From contig NZ_KQ948422.1 in the NCBI RefSeq assembly GCF_001514065.1, positions 1,240,001 through 1,304,000 of the forward strand: a stretch of DNA of 64,000 bases. The letters run 5' to 3'. The DNA comes from Streptomyces antibioticus. Its GTDB lineage: Bacteria > Actinomycetota > Actinomycetes > Streptomycetales > Streptomycetaceae. Shown piece after piece: positions 42,302-50,150 of this stretch. The stretch's first letter is position 1, and each line of letters starts with the position of its first letter. A program made the position numbers and the translations under genes. Under the pieces are notes generated by a model. The model was not told the origin of the DNA. It did not search any database and saw nothing but the letters and a program-made list of their open reading frames with translations.

Positions 42302-43112
42302 CCGTGGCGCCGCGCGCTTCGAGGAGGCACACGATGTCCTCGAAGCAGGTCAGCTCCGACGCGGGATCGGGGAACACGTCCGCGAACGCCTCCCGGGCCA
42401 CCTGGGAGTCGTGCCAGACCAGCGTGAAGGGCCGGGCGATGCCGAAGCCGCCGCCCAGGCAGTCCTTGAACGCGTTCCACTCCCGTCCGAAGTACCCTCC
42501 GGGTCCGACCAGCGCCTCGGCCAGGGCGCAGTACAGGCCGGGCGCGTCGGTGACGAACCGGCCGTCGAGATGGTGGACGCCACCGGAGCGGTCCGGACCC
42601 TGCGCATTCCAGTCCGGAGTCGTCAGGTCGAGCCACTCCTGTCGACCCTCGGTGCCGTACGGCGCCCAGAGGTTGCGGGTCGCCGGGACGCCCCGGTACC
42701 AGGTCTCCCAGACCGGCCGCGCCGCCGTCGAGGGCCGTTCGGGGCCGCCGTCGGTGAGCTTGATGTCGAAGAGGTCGGCGCCGAGGACCGAGGGGCGTGC
42801 CGTCTCGATGCGCAGATGCACGGGCAGCCGGTACATCTCCCGGCCGTTCCGGTCGAGCGCCCGCAGCTCCACCCAGTCCTGGTCGTACTCGCGCCGCCTG
42901 CGCAGCACCGTGAGCAGCGGCTCGGCGGGCTCGCAGCCGATGAGGTGCAGCGGCACGGCGGGGTGGCCGTAGCGCGGCGCGAACAGCCCCTCGATCTCCC
43001 GACACTGCCCGGCGGACGGAAGGCGGCTCCGGGTGGCGGCGAACATCTTGAACACCGGCTCGGCCGGCAGGGTGTGCTGCCACTGCCGTTCCTCCTCGAC
43101 CCCGGCGCCCAC
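42288..43112 (-). CDS. Barstar-family protein, main part (N terminus out of frame upstream)
   Basis: 274 residues from GTG 43112. The C-terminal 90 residues are barstar-like: LDGRFVTDAPGLYCALAEALVGPGGYFGREWNAFKDCLGGGFG, then FTLVWHDSQVAREAF and FEDIVCLLEARGATVTLR. The preceding part (WETWYRGVPATRNLWAPYGTEG) is found in large Streptomyces barstar proteins. Barstars inhibit barnase-type RNases by covering the active site, with acidic residues on helix 2. The expected N-terminal domain (YLLVQVDPDGEEEYWGRCAGVEG) is coded just upstream but in another frame, so the gene seems broken by a frameshift near 43115-43130, or the assembly has an indel there. Confidence 0.7.
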   Translation of the reverse strand: MGAGVEEERQWQHTLPAEPVFKMFAATRSRLPSAGQCREIEGLFAPRYGHPAVPLHLIGCEPAEPLLTVLRRRREYDQDWVELRALDRNGREMYRLPVHLRIETARPSVLGADLFDIKLTDGGPERPSTAARPVWETWYRGVPATRNLWAPYGTEGRQEWLDLTTPDWNAQGPDRSGGVHHLDGRFVTDAPGLYCALAEALVGPGGYFGREWNAFKDCLGGGFGIARPFTLVWHDSQVAREAFADVFPDPASELTCFEDIVCLLEARGATVTLR

Positions 43113-43311
43113 GACGACGTCGACCGCGCAGGGTCAGGACCTCACGCCGGGGCGGCGGCTTGTCGACGAGGAGCCCCTCGACGCCGGCGCACCGCCCCCA
43201 GTACTCCTCCTCGCCGTCCGGGTCCACCTGCACCAGCAGGTACCGCACCGGGAAACCCCGCTCCCAGACCGCGTGCCGCACGCCGCCGCCCACCCCCGCC
43301 CCGTCGTCCAC
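43113..43311 (-). pseudogene. N-terminal fragment of the barstar-family gene, frameshifted
   Basis: Minus-strand frame from GTG 43311 encodes VRYLLVQVDPDGEEEYWGRCAGVEGLLVDKPPPRREVLTL, a plausible opening domain of the barstar protein. It then runs into Arg-rich nonsense (RGRRRRGRRGRGG), while the continuing barstar sequence is in the next frame. One or two bases gained or lost around 43115-43130 would join them. Confidence 0.5.
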
Positions 43312-43360
43312 AACGGCACACAGTAGGTCGGCGGCAACGCGCGGAGCACGGGGTTTTCCG

Positions 43361-44533
43361 CTAGGCGTGCGGGCCGCGCACCAGGGCGCAGACCAGGTTC
43401 TCCTCGATCTTGCGCATGCGTTCCACCTGGGCGGCGTCCGTGGCCTTGTTGATCTGGGTGGTGGCGGAGAACGTCACCGAGCGGCGCCCGTCCGGGGTGG
43501 CCGCGACGAACTGCGTGTAGCCGAGGGTGTTGCCGGTGTGGCCGAACACGGCGCCGCACCGGGTGTCGTACCGGAAGAGCGCCAGCCCCGCCCGGTTGTG
43601 TCCGGGCCCCGCGGGCTCGGAGGAGCCCTCGACCCACTGCCGCTGCGCATGGATCTCGCGCCCGCCGAAGAGCGCCCCGCCGACGTAGCCGTGGATGAAG
43701 CGGGTCATGTCGGCCGGCGTGGAGACGATGCCTCCGGAGGCCCACACCCCGGACATGCCCAGCACCTCGCTGACGTCCTCCGGAGCGGCCCCCGGCTCGA
43801 CGGCGTAGCCGTGCAGGTAGGGCTTCGGCATGCGGTAGCCCTGCGGAAGGCTCGTGCGGTGGAGGCCGAGCGGGGTGTAGACGAGGTCACGCAGGAGGCG
43901 TTCGTACGGTGTTCCGGTCGCCGCCTCCGCCATCAGCGCGACCGCGATGTTGTCGGAGTTGGAGTACTGGTAGCGGCTGCCCGGCGCGAAGCGGAGCGGC
44001 TGGTCGGCCACATAGTCGAGCAGGCGGCGGGAGTCGAAGTGGTGGCGTGGGTCGGCGATGATCTCGGCCCGGAACGCGGTGCTCTCGGAGTAGTCCGGCA
44101 GCCCGCTGGTGTGCTGGAGGAGCTGGCGCAGGGTCACCGCGCCCCATGCGTCCGGCAGTTGGGGCAGCCGGTCGCGCAGGGTGTCGTCGAGGTCCAGGGC
44201 GCCGCGGTCGGCCAGGGCCAGGGCGACGGCACCGCTGAAGGCCTTGGCCGTGCTGGCGATGCGCATGTGGTCGTCCGGGTGGGGCCTGCGGCCGGTACGG
44301 ACGTCGGCGGTGCCCGCGGTGAGGACGCGGGTCTTCCGGCCATAGTCCAGGACGGCGATGACGGCGGGCGGGCCGCCCTCGCTGCGGACGAACCGGTCGA
44401 GCTGTTCCTGGAGTCGGTGGTCGTCGCCGCGCTTCGGTGTCGCGGACGCGGGGCTGGAGGCGGTGACCGGGGTCAGTACGGCCACGCAGAGGGCGGCCAC
44501 GCAGGCGGCACGCAGGCTGGAACGCAGAGGCAT
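43361..44533 (-). CDS. Secreted serine hydrolase, class C beta-lactamase/DD-carboxypeptidase fold
   Basis: 390 residues. Signal peptide about 1-30 (LRAACVAALCVAVLTPVTASSPASA). SxxK motif STAK (catalytic Ser), YxN motif in YSNSDN, and HTG in FGHTGNTLGYTQF, giving all three elements of the serine beta-lactamase/D-Ala-D-Ala carboxypeptidase fold (R61 type). ATG at 44533 opens the signal peptide. It follows the barstar region on the same strand and is preceded by the LysR gene 96 bases upstream, same strand. Probably cell-wall or peptide-hydrolytic rather than true antibiotic resistance. Confidence 0.9.
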   Translation of the reverse strand: MPLRSSLRAACVAALCVAVLTPVTASSPASATPKRGDDHRLQEQLDRFVRSEGGPPAVIAVLDYGRKTRVLTAGTADVRTGRRPHPDDHMRIASTAKAFSGAVALALADRGALDLDDTLRDRLPQLPDAWGAVTLRQLLQHTSGLPDYSESTAFRAEIIADPRHHFDSRRLLDYVADQPLRFAPGSRYQYSNSDNIAVALMAEAATGTPYERLLRDLVYTPLGLHRTSLPQGYRMPKPYLHGYAVEPGAAPEDVSEVLGMSGVWASGGIVSTPADMTRFIHGYVGGALFGGREIHAQRQWVEGSSEPAGPGHNRAGLALFRYDTRCGAVFGHTGNTLGYTQFVAATPDGRRSVTFSATTQINKATDAAQVERMRKIEENLVCALVRGPHA

Positions 44534-44629
44534 CGAGGGCTCCCGGGGGGGTGGGCTGGACTGCGGTCCAGCCTCTCCGCCCCCTGCCGTCACCTGCTTC
44601 CTGTGCTGCTGCATCCGGCCCAGTCGGAT

Positions 44630-45559
44630 TCACTGCGCCCAGTGCGGCGTCCAGATCTGCCGGGTGCCGTGCCTCTGCCGGGCGGCGTCCAGGTGGGCGC
44701 GCAGGGCGGTGAGGGCCGGGTGGGGGTTGTCGGCGCGCCAGATCAGGGAGTGCGGGTAGACCGGCATCGGGTCGTGCAGGGCGATGCGCCGCAGGTCGTG
44801 GTCGGCGGGCCAGCCGATGCGGGTCTGCGCGCCGACCAGGGTGGCCAGGGAGGGCGAGTCGGCGATGGTGTCCAGGAGCGGGTCGGTGCCGAAGTCGGGT
44901 CCGGTGGCCTCGATCGTGAGGCCGAACGCGGCGGCGAAGTCGTCGTAGTAGGCGGCCCACTCGGTGCCGTCGACGAGGCCGGGCATCCAGATCCGGTGGC
45001 CTGCGAGCCGGTCCGGGGTGACGGAGCGGGCCGCGGCGAGGGCGTGCCGCGGCCCGGTCAGGAGCTGGACGGGCTCGTCGTGCACGCGGGCGGTGGCGAT
45101 GCCGTCGGGGAGCCTGCGGGCGGGGAGGGTGACGGCACGGAAGGACGCGTCGATCGTGCCGGAGCGGACCGCGGCGAAGGCCTCCTTGGCGTCGAAGAGG
45201 GTCACCACGTCCAGTTCGACGTCCGGATGGGCGCGATGGAAGCCGCGCAGGACGTCCGCCGGGGCCAGCCGGCGCCCGATGACGTCCACGCGCAGCGCGC
45301 GGCGGCCGGGTCGCACGGAGGCCACGGCCCGTTCCTCGGCGTCGAGGAGGGCCCGGGCGTGCGGCAGGAACGCCTGCCCGTCGATGGTGAGCCGCACTCC
45401 CCTGGCCGTGCGGGTGAACAGCCGTACGGCCAGGTCCTTCTCCAGCGCGGCGACCCGTTTGGAGACCGCCTGCTGGGTGATCGACAGGGTCGCGGCGGCG
45501 TCCTGGAAGCGTCCCGCGTCCGCGGCCGTCACGAACGTGCGCACACCGTCGAGATCCAT
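44630..45559 (-). CDS. LysR-family transcriptional regulator
   Basis: 309 residues. N-terminal helix-turn-helix DLDGVRTFVTAADAGRFQDAAATLSITQQAVSKRVAALEKDLAVRLFTRTARGVRLT, then the substrate-binding domain (LRVDVIGRRLAPADVLRGFHRAHPDVELDVVT, VHDEPVQLLTGPRHALAAA). It faces an MFS exporter gene across 162 bases that hold a perfect palindrome and a 23-base tandem repeat. Control of that exporter and itself is likely. Confidence 0.92.
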   Translation of the reverse strand: MDLDGVRTFVTAADAGRFQDAAATLSITQQAVSKRVAALEKDLAVRLFTRTARGVRLTIDGQAFLPHARALLDAEERAVASVRPGRRALRVDVIGRRLAPADVLRGFHRAHPDVELDVVTLFDAKEAFAAVRSGTIDASFRAVTLPARRLPDGIATARVHDEPVQLLTGPRHALAAARSVTPDRLAGHRIWMPGLVDGTEWAAYYDDFAAAFGLTIEATGPDFGTDPLLDTIADSPSLATLVGAQTRIGWPADHDLRRIALHDPMPVYPHSLIWRADNPHPALTALRAHLDAARQRHGTRQIWTPHWAQ

Positions 45560-45576
45560 GGCCGCCAGCGTAGAGC

Positions 45577-45593
45577 CACAACCGATGGTTGTG
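45577..45593. promoter_or_regulatory. Palindrome upstream of lysR-type gene
   Basis: CACAACC (45577-45583), GAT, GGTTGTG (45587-45593): perfect 7-bp arms, 18 bases before the LysR ATG. A further GGTTGT half-site occurs at 45609-45614. It fits an autoregulatory LysR site. Confidence 0.5.
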
Positions 45594-45623
45594 TCCGGGC
45601 CGCGTGGCGGTTGTTTGATCCGC

Positions 45624-45703
45624 GCGGGTCCGGCCCGGTTGGATGTGCGGGCCCGGCCCGGTTGGATGTGCAGGCCCGGCTCGGTTGGATGTGCGGGGTC
45701 GGC
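45624..45703. repeat. Tandem 23-base repeat, three and a half copies
   Basis: Units beginning GGTTGGATGTGC at 45637, 45660 and 45683, each 23 bases (last truncated), preceded by a partial unit from 45624. The copies differ at 2-3 bases. They end 19 bases before the MFS start codon, so they lie in that gene's promoter/leader region. Slippage or a multi-site regulator could explain them. Confidence 0.75.
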
Positions 45704-45721
45704 GAGAGGTGGGTGCGGTTC

Positions 45722-46996
45722 ATGGGGGCGAGGCGTTCGCTCGGGCGGTCCTTCGGGTGGCTGTGGGCGGCGTACGGGGTCAGCGCGCTCGGCACCTGGC
45801 TCGCCTTCGACGCGTTCGCGCTGGTCGCGATCCTCGTCCTGCACACCGGGCCGGCCCAGGTGTCGGCGCTGTCGGCGGCCGGGCTCGCGGTCGGGGCGGT
45901 GGTGGCGGTGCCGCTGGGGCCGTGGGTGGAGTTCCGCCGGAAACGGCCGGTGATGATCGGGATGGACCTGGTCCGGTGCGCCGCGCTGATGACGATCCCG
46001 GTCGCGTTCGCCCTCGGCGGGCTGACGTTCGGACAACTCCTGGTTGTGTCGGTGGTCGTCTCCGCGGCCGACATCACCTTCACCGCCGCCTCTGGCGCGT
46101 GCCTCAAGGCGCTGGTGCCGCGGGAGGAGCTGCTCGTCGCCAACGGGCGGTTCGAGGCGACGACCTGGAGCACCACCATGGTGGGCCCGCCGCTCGGCGG
46201 CGCCGTGGTCGCCGTGTTCGGGCCGGTGACGACCATCGCCGCCAACGCGGTCAGCTTTCTGCTCTCGGCCGGCGGCATCCGCGCGATGGGCGGCACCGAG
46301 CCCCGGCCCGCACCCCGCCCGGTCAGCGCGAAGCTCCGGGCCGGTGACCTCCTCCACGGCTGGCGCTACCTCCTCACCCACGCGACGCTGCGTCCCCTGT
46401 TCTTCAACAACGCCCTGGTGAACGGCCTGATCATGGCGGCCCAGCCACCCCTCGCCGTCCTCATGCTCAGCCGACTCCACTTCACGCCCTGGCAGTACGG
46501 GCTCGCCTTCGCCCTGCCCTGCCTGGGCGGTCTGATCGGGTCGCGGCTGTCCCGGCGCCTGGTCACCCGGTTCGGGCAGCGCAAGGTGCTGCTCGTCGCC
46601 GGGACACTGCGGGCGTGCTGGGGGCTGGGGCTGGCCTTCGTCGGGCCCGGAGCGGCGGGACTGCTGCTCGTCATGGCCGTGGAGTTCGGGCTGATCACCT
46701 GCGCGGCCGTGTTCACGCCCGTCCTGGCGACCTACCGGCTGGAGCGCACCCCGACCGACCGCCTCGCCCGCACGCTGTCCGCCTGGTCCATCACCGTCAA
46801 GCTGTCCATCGCCGCGCTCACCGCGCTGTGGGGCCTGCTCGCCGCGGCCGCGGGCCCGCGCGTCGCCATCGCCACCGCCGGACTGCTGCTCCTCGCGACA
46901 CCACTCCTGCTGCCGCGGCGGGCGCTGCGCCCGGGCGAGGCCGACGAGGAGGGCGGGGACGACCGTACGGATCCGTCGCTCACCGCGGCGCGCTGA
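45722..46996 (+). CDS. MFS exporter, EntS-like
   Basis: 424 residues, about twelve membrane helices: LGRSFGWLWAAYGVSALGTWLAFDAFALVAILVLHTGPAQVSALSAAGLAVGAVVAVPLGPWVEFRRKRPVMIGMDLVRCAAL is the usual opening of this group (EntS-like permeases, MFS_3). The WSTTMVGPPLGGAVVAVFGP segment and SRLHFTPWQYGLAFALPCLGGLIGSRLSRRLV cover the middle. The tail is acidic. GAGAGGTGG lies ahead of ATG at 45722. Probably controlled by the divergent LysR protein. Exported compound unknown. Confidence 0.88.
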   Translation: MGARRSLGRSFGWLWAAYGVSALGTWLAFDAFALVAILVLHTGPAQVSALSAAGLAVGAVVAVPLGPWVEFRRKRPVMIGMDLVRCAALMTIPVAFALGGLTFGQLLVVSVVVSAADITFTAASGACLKALVPREELLVANGRFEATTWSTTMVGPPLGGAVVAVFGPVTTIAANAVSFLLSAGGIRAMGGTEPRPAPRPVSAKLRAGDLLHGWRYLLTHATLRPLFFNNALVNGLIMAAQPPLAVLMLSRLHFTPWQYGLAFALPCLGGLIGSRLSRRLVTRFGQRKVLLVAGTLRACWGLGLAFVGPGAAGLLLVMAVEFGLITCAAVFTPVLATYRLERTPTDRLARTLSAWSITVKLSIAALTALWGLLAAAAGPRVAIATAGLLLLATPLLLPRRALRPGEADEEGGDDRTDPSLTAAR

Positions 46997-47006
46997 ACGG
47001 ACCGCC

Positions 47007-48236
47007 TCACAGCCGTACGACGATCAGCGCCGTGTCGTCCGTCGCTCCCTCCGGCGGCAGCAGCTCCAGGAGGACCGCGTCCGCCATCGCCGCCGGTTCG
47101 GCCGTGCGGTTGCGGGCGAGGGAGTCCGCCAGGCGTGCCAGGCCCGCGTCGATGTCCTCACCGCGGCGTTCCACCAGCCCGTCGGTGTACAGGACCAGCG
47201 TGTCGCCCGCACGGAAGGCGGCCGTCGCCTCGGGGCGTGAGACGGGTTGGGGGCTGGCGTCCAGCGGCGGGTCCGTGGCCGCGTCGAGGAACTCCACCCG
47301 GCCGTCGGCGTGGACCAGCGCCGGCGGCAGATGGCCGGCGCTGCTGTAGGTCACGGTCCGGGCGTCGAAGTCGACGAACGTGGTGACCACCGTCGCGGAC
47401 TCGGCGCCGGGGACGACGTTCGCGTACCGGCCCAGGACGTCCAGGGCCTGCGCGGGCCCCTCGGCCACCCGGGACGCGGCGCTCAGCGCGCTGCGCAGCT
47501 GGCCCATCACACAGGCGGCCGCCAGTCCGTGCCCGACGACGTCGCCGACCGCGACACAGATGCGGTCGCCGCCGATCCGTTCCACGAGGTCGTACCAGTC
47601 GCCGCAGACGTTCAGCGCGCCGACGGCGGGCCGGTAGCGTACGGCCGCCCGGTGGTCGCGCACCTGGCGCGGCGCCGGGAGCATCGCCTCCTGGAGAGCC
47701 AGGGCGACCTCGCGCTCACGGGCGTGGGCCTTTCTCAGCCGTTCGTTGACCTCCTGCAACTCCCGGGCGCGGATGTAGAGTTCGGCCTCCAGCGCGCGGG
47801 CCCGGGTGCCGACGGGGCCACCGCGGTCGCGGATGAACTCGGTGACCTCCTCCACCCGGTGCACCAGCAGGGCGACCTTCCCGTCCGGCCCGAACACGGG
47901 AGCGTTGACGGGGCTCCAGTAGCGCTCCTCCCAGCGCCCCGGCTGCTCCAGCAGCTCGACGTCGTAGCGCTGGACGGCCATGGTGTCGCGCTCGCCGGTG
48001 GCCAGGACGCGTTGCAGGGAGGCGGCGAGGTTGCGCATGCCGGAGGCGGCCGGGTCGCCGGGGTTGTCGGGGAACACGTCGAAGAGGTAGCGGCCGACGA
48101 GCTGCTGCCTGCTGCGTCCGGTCATGCGGACGAACTCCTCGTTGGCGTCCACGTACACCAGCTCGGGCGTCAGGACCGCCACCATGCCGGGCAGCGCCTG
48201 GAACACCGCTGCGTAGTCGATCCCAGCGTCCGCCAT
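47007..48236 (-). CDS. PAS-SpoIIE (PP2C) serine phosphatase
   Basis: 409 residues. Residues 5-130 form a PAS domain (VFQALPGMVAVLTPELVYVDANEEFVRMTGRSRQQLVGRYLFDVFPDNP), followed by a helical signalling linker and a SpoIIE phosphatase from about 185 (LALQEAMLPAP, CGDWYDL, VAVGDVVGHGLAAACVMGQLRSAL, LVLYTDGLVERRGEDID, TDDTALIVVRL). The Asp residues that bind the two metals are kept. Such proteins dephosphorylate anti-anti-sigma factors in partner-switching stress pathways. No HATPase domain is present. It converges with the MFS gene. Confidence 0.92.
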   Translation of the reverse strand: MADAGIDYAAVFQALPGMVAVLTPELVYVDANEEFVRMTGRSRQQLVGRYLFDVFPDNPGDPAASGMRNLAASLQRVLATGERDTMAVQRYDVELLEQPGRWEERYWSPVNAPVFGPDGKVALLVHRVEEVTEFIRDRGGPVGTRARALEAELYIRARELQEVNERLRKAHAREREVALALQEAMLPAPRQVRDHRAAVRYRPAVGALNVCGDWYDLVERIGGDRICVAVGDVVGHGLAAACVMGQLRSALSAASRVAEGPAQALDVLGRYANVVPGAESATVVTTFVDFDARTVTYSSAGHLPPALVHADGRVEFLDAATDPPLDASPQPVSRPEATAAFRAGDTLVLYTDGLVERRGEDIDAGLARLADSLARNRTAEPAAMADAVLLELLPPEGATDDTALIVVRL

Positions 48237-48443
48237 GGCTCTGCCGCCTCACTGCCGATATCGCCTCACTTCCCACGATATGGGCCCAAGGGCCCGGCCG
48301 GTGGGTCTGCCACGGACGCGGGGGCGGGCACGCCGGCTCCGACAGGGCGCGGGCGCTCACCTCCGTCCTGCTCCGCGGGCCACGCCCGGGCCGCGGATTC
48401 CCGCCGTACGGGCGCTCCACCCCGTGAGGGCCCGGAAATTCGG

Positions 48444-48474
48444 TTGCTGCGCACCCCTCGCCGGGGGCTAGATT
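48444..48474 (+). promoter_or_regulatory. Leaderless promoter of the serine hydrolase gene
   Basis: TTGCTG at 48444-48449 and TAGATT at 48469-48474; ATG follows 6 bases later and no ribosome site is present. The rest of the 244-base gap (48237-48443) shows no other element I can support. Confidence 0.5.
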
Positions 48475-48480
48475 CCGCGC

Positions 48481-49587
48481 ATGGCAGACATCCAGGGCTC
48501 GTACGACGATCTGTTCGTGGCGGTGCCCAACGCGCTGGCCGCCTTTCTGGACGAGGGCGACACCGGCGGCTCGGCTGCGGTCTTCGTCGACGGCAAGCCT
48601 GTGGTGGACGTGTGGGGCGGGCACGCGGACGCCGGGCGGAGCAGGCCCTGGGAACAGGACACGATCACCTGCGTCTTCTCCGTGACCAAGACGATGACGG
48701 CCCTGTCCGCGCTCGCCCTGGTGGACCGCCTCGAACTCGACCTGGACGCGCCGGTCGCCCGCTACTGGCCCGAGTTCGCCGCGGCGGGCAAGGACAAGGT
48801 GCTCGTACGGCATCTGCTGTCGCACACCGCGGGCCTGCCCGACTACGACGGGCCCGTCGCCGAGATCTACGACTGGCCCGCCATCACGGCCCGGCTCGCG
48901 GCACTGGCCCCGCAGTGGGAGCCGGGGACCGCGGCCGGCTACCACTCCCTCACGCAGGGCTTCCTGGTGGGCGAGGTGGTGCGCCGGATCACGGGCCGCA
49001 CCCTGGGCACGTTCTTCGCCGAGGAGGTGGCCGGGCCGATCGGCGCCGACTTCCACATCGGCGTGGGCCCGGAGGACGACCATCGCGTGGCGCTCGCCGT
49101 CCCGCCGCCGGGACACGACGAGGACTACACCGCGAGCGCCCCGAACGCGGAGCCCAAGCCGACCCCCGCGACCGCGTTCCGGGTCCGGGACGCCAACGGC
49201 ATGGCCTGGCGCCGGGCCGAGATCCCCGCGGCCAACGGCTACGGCAACGCCCGCTCCGTCGCCCTCGTGCAGTCCGTGATGGCCTGCGCGGGTGGGATCG
49301 GCCCGGTCCGGCTGATGTCCCCGGCAGGGCCCCAGCGGGCGTGGGAGGAGCAGTTCGACGGCGAGGACCGCACCCTCGGCATGCCGATGCGCTGGGGACT
49401 GGGATACGGCCTGTTCGGCACGGCGTACGGCTGGGGCGGGTGGGGCGGCTCGCTGGTCATGATCGATCCCTCGGCCCGTATGGCGGTCGCGTACGTGACC
49501 AACCAGATGCGCGAGCCCGCGAACGACCAGCGAGGCCTGGAGATCGTCTCGGCGGCCTACGAGGGCCTCCAGGGCCTGCCCACCTGA
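48481..49587 (+). CDS. Serine hydrolase, EstB/class C beta-lactamase-like
   Basis: 368 residues without a signal peptide. SxxK is SVTK (catalytic Ser about residue 67, in CVFSVTKTM), the Tyr of AAGYHSLTQGFLVGEVV takes the YxN place, and a WGGWGGS stretch near the end replaces the KTG/HTG box, as in family VIII esterases. Typical cues: GGSAAVFVDGKPVVDVWGGHAD and LLSHTAGLPDYDGPV. It likely hydrolyses small esters in the cytoplasm. It lies between two phosphatase genes with no visible link. Confidence 0.88.
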   Translation: MADIQGSYDDLFVAVPNALAAFLDEGDTGGSAAVFVDGKPVVDVWGGHADAGRSRPWEQDTITCVFSVTKTMTALSALALVDRLELDLDAPVARYWPEFAAAGKDKVLVRHLLSHTAGLPDYDGPVAEIYDWPAITARLAALAPQWEPGTAAGYHSLTQGFLVGEVVRRITGRTLGTFFAEEVAGPIGADFHIGVGPEDDHRVALAVPPPGHDEDYTASAPNAEPKPTPATAFRVRDANGMAWRRAEIPAANGYGNARSVALVQSVMACAGGIGPVRLMSPAGPQRAWEEQFDGEDRTLGMPMRWGLGYGLFGTAYGWGGWGGSLVMIDPSARMAVAYVTNQMREPANDQRGLEIVSAAYEGLQGLPT

Positions 49588-50150
49588 CGCCGGGCACACC
49601 GGGGTCCCCGTCCGGCGTGCCGAGCCAGGTACGCCGGCCGCGCTCCGCCCCTCGCCCATGCTTTCCAGCCGGGCAGATCGGGCACGCCCACATCACGATC
49701 ACCCCGAGGGCGCCGGACGCGCCCCGGCCCTCGTCCATGGCCTGCGGCCGAGCGGGCCGGGCACACGCCCTGCCCCCTGCGGCCGAGCGGGTCGGGGTCG
49801 GGCACACGCCCTGCCCCCTCCGCCCGGGCGTGCCAGGTGCACCCCGGCCCCGCCCACCCCAACCGCCCGCAGGCACCCGGCCCGCCCCCGCCCTCGTCCG
49901 CACCTTCCCGCCAGGCAGAGCGGGCACGCCCCCGTCACCGTCCACCTTCACCGCCCGAAGGCGCCGGCCGCGCCTCCGCCCACGCCCTCCGGTCGGACGG
50001 ATCAGGCGCGCCACCCCCGTCCCCTCCGCGCAGGCGGGCCGCGCGCGGTCAGATGTTCCTCCGTCCCTTCCGTCCGGGTGCGCCGCAGGCGTCTCGTGGC
50101 GCATTCTTGCTGTGTCGCCCGAGCGGCGGCACAGCGACGAGGCAGGGCTG
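49588..50150. repeat. C-rich gap with degenerate repeats
   Basis: No convincing gene. A 35-base unit starting TGCGGCCGAGCGGG (49743-49777) is followed directly by a copy with a 7-base insertion (49778-49819). A longer stretch around 49669-49722 recurs in degenerate form at 49911-49972 (shared GGGCACGCCC and GGCGCCGG...CGCGCC blocks). Strand composition is strongly skewed, C over G on the plus strand. The last 40 bases must hold the promoter of the next phosphatase gene. Frames through this stretch lack start signals and familiar protein content. Confidence 0.55.

Noticed and set aside
49588-50150. Repeats as a CRISPR array
   Set aside because: Units differ in length and sequence, spacers are not regular, and no cas gene is present.
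47247-50150. Very long plus-strand frame leading into the 826-residue phosphatase
   Set aside because: It is antisense to the PAS-PP2C gene and runs out of phase through the esterase and the repeat region; no family content before ATG 50151.
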